Origin: Candidatus Bathyarchaeota archaeon
GTDB lineage: Archaea > Thermoproteota > Bathyarchaeia > Bathyarchaeales > Bathyarchaeaceae
Length of the DNA: 9,455 nucleotides
NCBI GenBank assembly: GCA_003662715.1
Contig: QMYO01000044.1
Location: forward strand, 1-9,455
Reading direction: 5' to 3'
Part shown: one piece after another, positions 1 to 6,180 of the stretch
How positions within the stretch are numbered: position 1 is the stretch's first letter
Layout of the letters: each line of letters opens with the position of its first letter
Translations under genes and position numbers: made by a program
Notes under the pieces: generated by a model
The model's database searches: none
Seen by the model: only the letters and a program-made list of their open reading frames with translations
Told to the model about the DNA's origin: nothing

Positions 1-1
1 C

Positions 2-2122
2 ATAACAGACGGCTCCTCAATGGAAGGAGGTTTAGAAGCTGAAGCACTTGGACAGACGATTGGAGCTTTAGCGTATGCCTACAAAGAAATCCCATCTCCA
101 ATTTATTTGGCAAAGGCTAAATTGTATGCTGACTGGCTTTTACAGTTCCAAGACCCTACTGTGGGCAATGCCGTGCTATATGAATACAACAATGCAACAC
201 AAACCTTTGACGATAAGACAGGCACAACAATCAGCGGTTGGGTTCTTTGGGGCATGAGCGTTCTCTACGACATAACAAACAACGCAACCTACAAAACTTT
301 CTTGGACAAGCTTATGGATTGTCTTGTAAATGATAATTGGCTTTGGAACAGCACTCAACAGACATGGGATGACTGGTACGACAAAGTTACAGGATGGACT
401 TACGCAACGTCCAATGCTTGGGCTATGAAAACAGGTGCAGCAATAGCTGGTCTTTCGGCTTATTATCGTTATGTTGAACAGAACGCTACAGTGAAGTCGG
501 TGATACAAACATTCTATGACAATCATTTTCCAGATGCATATAACGCCTATAGAATGGGTACAGACACGGAACAAACCATGTATAATGCATGGGGAATGTA
601 TGAGGCTTGGCAAGCCTTTAACAATGTTACATATCGAGATGAATTCATAGATATGGTTCCTAACTTTTATCACGCCTACAACCAAATTAACTCAAACGGC
701 TCAATAAACAACTATCCATACCTCTGCGATACGAGTTCTTGGGATTATTTAGATGGTTGGGGAGGACAAGTTGGGCTTCCGTTACTAATGATAAGCTATG
801 AAACGTCACCAACCACACTTAAGCAGAAAGCCTTTGAAAAATATGTTTTCGACTGGATTAACCTTGCAAAAGGAGAATGGGCTGTTGAATTCCGTGTCAA
901 TAACCCAGCCATAACAGACAAGTCATGGTCAACAGGCTCCCTATTCATACATTTAGGGCTACTCAAATACTTCAAACAATTCGTAACAGACCCATACGTG
1001 TTTTTAACCGATGCAGAAATAACAGCGACATCCTACTCTGCAGATGTTTTAACCTTCACGGTCTCCGCATCCTCTGAAACCACAAGCACAACCCAAGCTT
1101 ATGTGGGTAGCAAAGGTAAACCATTATGGGTCTCAATTAACGGCACCCAGCAGGTTGAAGGAACCACATGGACATACAACGAAACCCTTAATGAAGTGAC
1201 AATATGGTTGAATCACACCACCCCTACACTAGACGTAAAGCTAAGCTGGGCTGCACACTCATTAATCGTCGACGTGTTCCAAAACGATATTCCAATAAAC
1301 GCCAACATATCCCTCTTCGATGCAAACATGACAGAAATCGAAACAATCCCAAACGCCACCTCCCACGAATGGCTCCTACCCGAAGCAACATACTACACCC
1401 AAGCATCCATCACATATAATGAACACCCATACTCCTCCAACCTATTCAAAGTAAACCTAAATAACTCCACAAGACTCGCCATAAACTTCCAATTCAGCAA
1501 CCTCACAATCCATGTAACAGACATCCACAACCAACCATTAGAAAACGCTCTTATACTGCTCAAAAGAGAAACCGAAATCCGAGGAATCTTCAGCAACAAA
1601 TCAGGAACCGTCACAATAGAAGCATACTACGGCAACTGGACCATACGAATAAGATGGATGAACGTCATGGTAGGAGAATCCACCATCGCCATAAATGACG
1701 CTAAAACAGAACTCACCATCAAATCAAACGTTGGCAACCTCACAATCAACGTCACAGACCCATACGGGCAACCCATCAAAACCAACGTAACCCTAACCAA
1801 CACCACATACAGACTATCCATCTCCAAAACTCTCAACGGCACAACAACAACCACAACATTCACCCAAATCCCCCTAATCAACTACACACTAACAATCGAA
1901 AACGAATACGGAACACAAACATACACCATCGACACCACCCAAACAAAACAAATCAACATAAAAACCACAATACTAACAACAAAACAGGAAGAAAAAACAA
2001 TCTACATACTAATCGGAACAATAATAGGCGCACTAATAACCGCAACAACAGCCTATATGCTCAACAAAAAACGAAGAAAAACAAAACCACTCTCCACTAC
2101 ACACCAAGCCCCACCGCCCTAA
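2..2122 (+). CDS. Membrane-anchored, sequon-rich surface protein with helical-repeat domain and three beta-sandwich repeats (5' partial)
   Basis: The frame is open to the window edge (ITDGSS precedes the first ATG at 20) and no signal peptide is seen, so the N-terminus is missing. Counting from that ATG, residues 1-322 are aromatic-rich, Gly/Trp-punctuated helical hairpins resembling an (alpha/alpha) toroid of the kind found in glycoside hydrolases and uronate-acting enzymes. I cannot assign a catalytic family. Residues 325-410 look like a beta domain. Residues 413-650 are three repeats of about 80 residues. Residues 660-681 form a transmembrane helix followed by a basic KKRRKTK tail, giving an outside-N, inside-C anchor. 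I count about 22 N-X-S/T sequons across the ectodomain, as expected for an extracellular N-glycosylated archaeal protein. The gene converges on ugd with a 26-nt overlap. Codon use shifts strongly to A/C-ending codons from about 1260 onward. The surface location is well supported; any enzyme activity is inference. Confidence 0.85.
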   Translation: MTDGSSMEGGLEAEALGQTIGALAYAYKEIPSPIYLAKAKLYADWLLQFQDPTVGNAVLYEYNNATQTFDDKTGTTISGWVLWGMSVLYDITNNATYKTFLDKLMDCLVNDNWLWNSTQQTWDDWYDKVTGWTYATSNAWAMKTGAAIAGLSAYYRYVEQNATVKSVIQTFYDNHFPDAYNAYRMGTDTEQTMYNAWGMYEAWQAFNNVTYRDEFIDMVPNFYHAYNQINSNGSINNYPYLCDTSSWDYLDGWGGQVGLPLLMISYETSPTTLKQKAFEKYVFDWINLAKGEWAVEFRVNNPAITDKSWSTGSLFIHLGLLKYFKQFVTDPYVFLTDAEITATSYSADVLTFTVSASSETTSTTQAYVGSKGKPLWVSINGTQQVEGTTWTYNETLNEVTIWLNHTTPTLDVKLSWAAHSLIVDVFQNDIPINANISLFDANMTEIETIPNATSHEWLLPEATYYTQASITYNEHPYSSNLFKVNLNNSTRLAINFQFSNLTIHVTDIHNQPLENALILLKRETEIRGIFSNKSGTVTIEAYYGNWTIRIRWMNVMVGESTIAINDAKTELTIKSNVGNLTINVTDPYGQPIKTNVTLTNTTYRLSISKTLNGTTTTTTFTQIPLINYTLTIENEYGTQTYTIDTTQTKQINIKTTILTTKQEEKTIYILIGTIIGALITATTAYMLNKKRRKTKPLSTTHQAPPP
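1256..1969 (+). repeat. Three tandem beta-sandwich (carboxypeptidase-regulatory-like) protein repeats
   Basis: Within the surface protein, three units start with related strands: SLIVDVFQNDIPINANISLF (unit A, from residue 414), LTIHVTDIHNQPLENALILL (B, from 495) and LTINVTDPYGQPIKTNVTLT (C, from 574). The pattern hydrophobic-x-V-x-D-x-x-x-x-P-I/L-x-N-A/V-x-hydrophobic is typical of transthyretin/carboxypeptidase-regulatory-like folds in surface stalks. Units B and C are 79 codons apart. They still share a 14-nt identical DNA stretch at their starts (1497-1510 and 1734-1747), which suggests duplication. The likely role is a stalk holding the N-terminal domain away from the membrane. Confidence 0.7.
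2066..2086 (-). terminator. Candidate oligo-T terminator for ugd
   Basis: On the minus strand, T4, T5 and T6 runs (plus-strand A runs at 2083-2086, 2077-2081 and 2066-2071) lie 11-31 nt past the ugd stop. Archaeal RNA polymerase terminates at such runs without needing a hairpin. The same bases encode the Lys/Arg-rich cytoplasmic tail of the convergent surface protein. Confidence 0.45.
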
Positions 2123-3434
2123 AACGAACACCTTCACCAAACCTCCTAGGGTCATAAATACGCCGACCATCAACCACATTAGGCTCTTTCATATACTTCA
2201 CGAAATCTTCTACGCTCAAACTTCTAAACTCATCCCACTCAGTCACAACTATACAACCCTCCGCATCCGTTAAACATTCAGTCGCTGTTGATGCATAGGT
2301 TACTCTATCTCCAAAGATTTCCCTAGCCTTCTCCATAGAAAACGGATCATAAACGATTACACGTGCTCCTTCCTTCAAAAGCTTGTTAACAACCTTTATA
2401 GACACAGCTTCCCGCATATCATCAGTACCCGGCTTAAAAGCCAAACCCAAAATAGCTATCTGCTTCCCTTCTAAACTGCATACTAACTCTCGTAACAATT
2501 CAACAGCTCTATACGGCTGTACATTATTTACATCTTCAACAGCATTTAGCAACACAGAATCATAACCTAGAACCTTAGAAAAAGCAATAAGTGCTTTCAC
2601 ATCTTTAGGAAAACACGAGCCACCATAACCTAACCCCGCACGCAAGAATCGAGAATTAATTCTCTGATCAAGACCTATTCCCTTAGCCACCGTCGTGACA
2701 TCCACACCAGGAATTCTTTCACAAATATTAGCAATTGTATTAATGAAACTGATTTTAGTAGCTAGAAAAGCATTATTAGCATACTTAACCACCTCCGCAG
2801 TTGAAGGATTAGTTCGAATGACAGGCGGCAAATCCTCCCTATAGAACCCAACACAAAGACTTTCAAACACATCACCCGATTTCTTATCCCACTCACCTAT
2901 AATGATACGATCAGGATGCAAAGTATCAAAAAGCGCCGAACCCTCCCGCAAAAACTCAGGACTCATACACAAACCAAAATCAACACCACAACGCTTACCC
3001 GAATACTCCTCAATAATCGGCCTAACCATATTCACCGTAGTACCCGGCACCACGGTGCTCTTAACCACCACCAAATGATACCCTTCCTTCCTTCTCAAAG
3101 CCTCCCCAATCTCACGAGCAGACCTTCGAATATATTGCAAGTCAATGCTCCCATCCTGCTGACTCGGAGTACCCACAGCGATAAAGGTGATGTCCGTATC
3201 TAAAACAGCTTCTCCACAGTCCAACACACATTTGAGGTAGCCCTCCCTCACAACCTTCCGCAACAATTCTTCTAAGCCAGCTTCAAAGAAGGGCGCAACC
3301 CCCTTATTTATCAAAGCTACCTTTTCGCTGTCATGAGTCGATGTAATAACTTTATACCCCCTGCTTGCGAAACCCACAGCAGTCACCAAACCAACATAAC
3401 CCGTTCCAACAATCGATATACATTCAGACGTCAT
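2097..3434 (-). CDS. ugd: UDP-glucose 6-dehydrogenase
   Basis: This cytosolic enzyme oxidises UDP-glucose to UDP-glucuronate with two NAD+ (EC 1.1.1.22). At 445 residues it is normal length. Visible motifs are the Rossmann GTGYVG (10-15), KSTVVPGT (125-132), SPEFLREG (158-165), NAFLATKISF with the likely catalytic Lys227, GYGGSCFPKD with catalytic Cys274 and Asp278, and GLAFKPGTDDMREA (330-343). The GGSCFPKD form matches UDP-glucose dehydrogenases. The UDP-GlcNAc/ManNAc branch usually reads GGHCIPxDP. The ATG start has no SD, which suggests a leaderless or SD-independent message. It diverges from galU across a shared 126-bp promoter, and galU makes its substrate, as in the AglF/AglM pair of haloarchaea. 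The 3' end overlaps the surface protein gene. Third codon positions between about 2900 and 3130 are almost all G or T. Confidence 0.95.
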   Translation of the reverse strand: MTSECISIVGTGYVGLVTAVGFASRGYKVITSTHDSEKVALINKGVAPFFEAGLEELLRKVVREGYLKCVLDCGEAVLDTDITFIAVGTPSQQDGSIDLQYIRRSAREIGEALRRKEGYHLVVVKSTVVPGTTVNMVRPIIEEYSGKRCGVDFGLCMSPEFLREGSALFDTLHPDRIIIGEWDKKSGDVFESLCVGFYREDLPPVIRTNPSTAEVVKYANNAFLATKISFINTIANICERIPGVDVTTVAKGIGLDQRINSRFLRAGLGYGGSCFPKDVKALIAFSKVLGYDSVLLNAVEDVNNVQPYRAVELLRELVCSLEGKQIAILGLAFKPGTDDMREAVSIKVVNKLLKEGARVIVYDPFSMEKAREIFGDRVTYASTATECLTDAEGCIVVTEWDEFRSLSVEDFVKYMKEPNVVDGRRIYDPRRFGEGVRFRAVGLGV

Positions 3435-3484
3435 AATTTAAACCACACTTCTTACACATTACCCTAATTAGCAAATAGGACTAA

Positions 3485-3506
3485 ATAATATTATAATATA
3501 AATTAA
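3485..3506. promoter_or_regulatory. Bidirectional TATA-type promoter block between ugd and galU
   Basis: The only strongly AT-rich block in the 126-bp divergent spacer lies here. It contains the perfect palindrome ATAATATTAT at 3485-3494 followed by AATATAAATTAA. Its centre (about 3497) is 63-64 bp from both start codons. With archaeal spacing of about 26 bp from TATA to transcription start, each gene would have a leader of roughly 35-40 nt. For galU a weak SD-like AGGT sits at 3550-3553. The placement suggests co-expression of the two enzymes from one element. The start sites are inferred. Confidence 0.5.
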
Positions 3507-3560
3507 TGGCGAAACACACTATAGTCCTTAATGTGACCAAATAATAGTTAGGTAGTTTCA

Positions 3561-4412
3561 ATGATCAAAAAGGTTGTCATCCCAGCGGCTGGACTCGGCA
3601 CAAGGCTGTTGCCAATAACAAAGGAGCTTCCAAAAGAGATGCTTCCCGTGTTTTTCAAAAAGAAGAATGGCAAAATATGTTTGAAACCCATGTTGCAAGC
3701 AGTTTTCGAGCAACTATACACCGTGGGATTTAGAGAATTCTGCATCATAGTAGGCAGAGGAAAGAGAGCGATAGAAGACCACTTCACACCAGACTGGGAC
3801 TTTATAGAATATCTTAAAGGTGGAAACAAAGCTTGGCTAGCAGATGAACTACAAGAGTTCTACAGTAAAATAGCCGACTCAACCATAGTCTTCATAAGTC
3901 AGCCTAAACCGAAAGGATTTGGAGACGCCGTATACAAGGGCAAACCATTCACTGAAAGCCAGCCTTTTCTTCTGCACGCTGGAGATGACTTCGTTTTCTC
4001 CAAAAATAACAGCCACTTAAAAAGGATGATGAAAACATTTGAACACTATGACGCTGACGTTACATTCCTAGTCGAAAAAGTTGAAGACCCTAGAAGGTAC
4101 GGAGTTATAATAGGAGATGAAATAAAACCCCACGTGCTTAAAGTTAAAGAGATAATTGAAAAACCTAAAAAGCCCCCCTCTAACCTAGCTACAATTGCAT
4201 TATACATTTTCAAACCAATAATCTATAAAGCCATCGAAGAAGTTAAACCAGATGAAAGCGGAGAAGTGCAACTTGCAGAAGCGCTTCAAGTGCTTATCGA
4301 CTGGAAGTGTAGACTCTACGCTTTAGAACTAAGATCTGACGAGCAGCGAATAGATATCGGAACACCTGAAACCTATTTAGAGCTACTGAAGGCGTCATTA
4401 GCAAACGTCTAA
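3561..4412 (+). CDS. galU: UTP--glucose-1-phosphate uridylyltransferase
   Basis: This cytosolic nucleotidyltransferase makes UDP-glucose from UTP and glucose 1-phosphate (EC 2.7.7.9). At 283 residues it is close to family length. It carries the nucleotide-binding signature GLGTRLLPITKELPKEMLPV (11-30), GRGKRAIEDHF (65-75), QPKPKGFGDAV (114-124), the LLHAGDD metal/sugar segment (137-143), VEDPRRYGVI (174-183), IIEKPKKPP (198-206), GEVQLAEAL (234-242) and DIGTPETY (265-272). Between the signature and the next helix it has a short Lys-rich insert (FFKKKNGKIC), which I associate with archaeal homologues. The ATG at 3561 sits just before the first beta strand, and AGGT lies 7 nt upstream. It shares a promoter with ugd. 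Its TAA stop overlaps the opposing aminotransferase stop by 4 nt. A thymidylyltransferase activity cannot be excluded from sequence alone. Confidence 0.92.
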   Translation: MIKKVVIPAAGLGTRLLPITKELPKEMLPVFFKKKNGKICLKPMLQAVFEQLYTVGFREFCIIVGRGKRAIEDHFTPDWDFIEYLKGGNKAWLADELQEFYSKIADSTIVFISQPKPKGFGDAVYKGKPFTESQPFLLHAGDDFVFSKNNSHLKRMMKTFEHYDADVTFLVEKVEDPRRYGVIIGDEIKPHVLKVKEIIEKPKKPPSNLATIALYIFKPIIYKAIEEVKPDESGEVQLAEALQVLIDWKCRLYALELRSDEQRIDIGTPETYLELLKASLANV

Positions 4413-5509
4413 CTTTTTTCATGGAAAAGAGCTATTTTTTCACAAACATACTCTACTTCTGATTGAGTTAGTTGTGGATACATGGGTAGCGATAGCACTG
4501 TGGCAGCGCTTTCTTCTGTGTTTTTCAATGTCAAGTTTGAATCTACAATTTCTGAGACGGCTGGTTGTTTATGAATAGGAATCGGATAGTGTATACCTGT
4601 GGAAATGCCATGTTTCTTCAAGAATTCTTGAAGGGCATCACGTTTTTCAGTTCTAATCACATACATGTGATATACATGTTTCGCCCATCGCTCTTCAATT
4701 GGAGTAATCACCAAATCATTAAGAGATTCGTTATATGCATGCGCAATTTTTCGTCGGTTTTCATTCCAAGATGGCAGTTTCTCTAATTGTTTAAGTCCAA
4801 TGGCTGCCTGAATCTCGTTGAATCTAAGGTTGTAACCTAATGTTTCATGCACATATTTTGCCCGTCTCCCATGATTTCTAAGCCTTCTTATTTTCTCTGC
4901 AACTTCTTCATCGTCTGTTGTTACAATGCCTCCATCACCACAGACAGTCATGTTTTTTGATGGATAAAAACTGAAGCATGCAACATGACCTATCCCGCCA
5001 ACTTTCCTTCCCTTATACTTTGCACCATGCGCTTGACAAGCATCTTCAAGGACAAACAAATTATTTTTCTCTGCTATTTCTAATATTGAATCCATATCCG
5101 CTGGATGACCGTACAAATGAACTGGAATTATTGCCTTAGTTCGCTTGGACAATTTTTTCTCAACTTCATTGGGATCGAGCGTATATGTCCTCGGGGTAAT
5201 ATCGACAAATATGGGCTTGGCTCCTATGTGTAGAATTGGCGAGGCTGTAGCCATAAATGAAAAAGAGGGAGCTATTACCTCATCTCCTGGCTCTACGCCA
5301 AGAGCGAGTAAAGAAAGGAATATGGATGCAGTTCCAGAGCTGACACATACCGCATTTTTTACTCCGCAAAAATCGGCGAATTTTCTCTCAAACTGAGCAA
5401 CCATTTCTCCTAGGATGTACCATCCGCTGTCTAGGGCTTCGCAAACAGCGTCTTTAATATCCTGACTCATGTAAACCTTTGACAGCGGAATCCTTAACTT
5501 TTCCTCCAC
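4409..5509 (-). CDS. DegT/DnrJ/EryC1-family sugar aminotransferase (WbpE-like)
   Basis: A PLP-dependent nucleotide-sugar aminotransferase of 366 residues that most likely transfers an amino group from glutamate to a 3-keto UDP-sugar. Motifs seen: N-terminal IPLSKVYM (7-14), SSGTAS phosphate loop (57-62), EDACQAHGA (155-163) with Asp156 for the pyridine nitrogen, FSFYPSKNM with the Schiff-base Lys185, GDGGIVTT (191-198) and GYNLRFNEIQAAIG (225-238). The start is a GTG. It is supported by an SD-like GGAGATG (5523-5517) seven bases upstream and by keeping the conserved IPLS segment. It overlaps the upstream acyltransferase gene by 16 nt and the galU stop by 4 nt, so it is the last gene of the operon. 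With an upstream Gfo/Idh dehydrogenase and a hexapeptide acyltransferase, the best match is the WbpE step (3-oxo to 3-amino uronate). The exact substrate is inferred. Confidence 0.88.
   Translation of the reverse strand: MEEKLRIPLSKVYMSQDIKDAVCEALDSGWYILGEMVAQFERKFADFCGVKNAVCVSSGTASIFLSLLALGVEPGDEVIAPSFSFMATASPILHIGAKPIFVDITPRTYTLDPNEVEKKLSKRTKAIIPVHLYGHPADMDSILEIAEKNNLFVLEDACQAHGAKYKGRKVGGIGHVACFSFYPSKNMTVCGDGGIVTTDDEEVAEKIRRLRNHGRRAKYVHETLGYNLRFNEIQAAIGLKQLEKLPSWNENRRKIAHAYNESLNDLVITPIEERWAKHVYHMYVIRTEKRDALQEFLKKHGISTGIHYPIPIHKQPAVSEIVDSNLTLKNTEESAATVLSLPMYPQLTQSEVEYVCEKIALFHEKS
4414..4440 (+). terminator. Oligo-T terminator for galU
   Basis: Two T6 runs (4414-4419 and 4435-4440) follow the galU stop codon almost immediately on the plus strand, a good match to archaeal oligo-T termination. 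They lie inside the last codons of the convergent aminotransferase gene, where they encode Lys and Glu residues. Confidence 0.55.
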
Positions 5510-6180
5510 AAGTATACATCTCCCTTCTTATAGAATCCTAATGGACAATCGAGTTCCTCTACTTTTTTTAGAAATTTTGCGGGGTTACCCGCTACAACAC
5601 ATCTGGGGGCTACGTCTTTAGTTACAACAGATCCTGCTCCAACAACAGCGTTTTCACCTACAACAACGCCCGGCATGACAACGCTTCCTGCTCCAACAAC
5701 AGCGTTTTTCTTTATAATAGGTCCATGGCAACATTTTTCCCCATATACCGGAGCATATTTTTTGAAAGCTGGACATGGAGGATGCAAAACATTTGTCATA
5801 ATTACCCCTGGACCTATCCAAACATTTTCCTCAATCACTGTATATTCTGGAATAAAACAATTGGAATGTATTCTTACATTATCCTTTATTTCACATTCAC
5901 ACTCAATGACCGACCCAGTTCCAATCGAAACGCCGTTACCTATCTTATTTCCCTCCCTTATCCTTGCATTGTCTCCTGTTTCGAAATTGTTACCAATAAC
6001 ATTTCCAGCGTAAATTATCGTTCTACATCTCAGTATTGGAAAATCGCCTATAATCAACTCTAGCTCACCCAATTTAAAGCCCCGAGGAGGTTTACCTAGA
6101 ACTACAAAATCTTCTATTATTGGGTCTTTACCGATCTTAGTATTTTCATAAATTACAACATTTTTACTCGTTCTCAACAA
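5494..6180 (-). CDS. Left-handed beta-helix N-acetyltransferase (WbpD-like)
   Basis: A hexapeptide-repeat acyltransferase of 228 residues, expected to be a trimer that uses acetyl-CoA to acylate the amino group installed by the neighbouring aminotransferase. Repeated [I/V]GxGxxI/V turns run from about residue 8 to 190, for example IGNGVSIGTGSVI, WIGPGVIM, VVGAGSVVMPGVVVG and VVGAGSVV. The loop MTNVLHPPCP (128-137) corresponds to the T-N-x-x-x-P loop of nucleotide-sugar 3-N-acyltransferases. The family-typical GNPAK follows at 198-202, with a short Cys-containing tail. The start is TTG: an in-frame TGA lies at 6186-6184 and no in-frame ATG occurs before residue 128. A second TTG at 6177, 4 nt after a GAGG, is an equal candidate. 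The gene overlaps its upstream neighbour by 17 nt and its downstream neighbour by 16 nt, which suggests coupled translation. The acyl group (acetyl or other) cannot be told from sequence. Confidence 0.87.
   Translation of the reverse strand: MLRTSKNVVIYENTKIGKDPIIEDFVVLGKPPRGFKLGELELIIGDFPILRCRTIIYAGNVIGNNFETGDNARIREGNKIGNGVSIGTGSVIECECEIKDNVRIHSNCFIPEYTVIEENVWIGPGVIMTNVLHPPCPAFKKYAPVYGEKCCHGPIIKKNAVVGAGSVVMPGVVVGENAVVGAGSVVTKDVAPRCVVAGNPAKFLKKVEELDCPLGFYKKGDVYLWRKS

Noticed and set aside
176..685. A 169-codon minus-strand frame, rich in Cys, under the surface protein gene
   Set aside because: It lies wholly opposite a well-supported coding region, has erratic composition and no recognisable motif. 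It is a shadow of the plus-strand gene.
1840..1860. ACA/ACC-rich stretch as a microsatellite or CRISPR-like repeat
   Set aside because: It encodes a Thr run in the surface protein stalk. There are no regular spacers or conserved repeat units.
2916..3203. A 95-codon plus-strand frame rich in His, Thr and Arg
   Set aside because: It is a shadow of ugd created by the local A+C bias, which removes stop codons on the plus strand.
3548..3829. A 93-codon minus-strand frame over the start of galU
   Set aside because: galU has unmistakable motifs on the plus strand through the same bases, and the opposing frame shows none.
5675..6063. Two overlapping 112-codon plus-strand frames
   Set aside because: Both lie opposite the hexapeptide acyltransferase. 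Their low-stop character follows from the repeated Gly/Val/Ile codons on the other strand.
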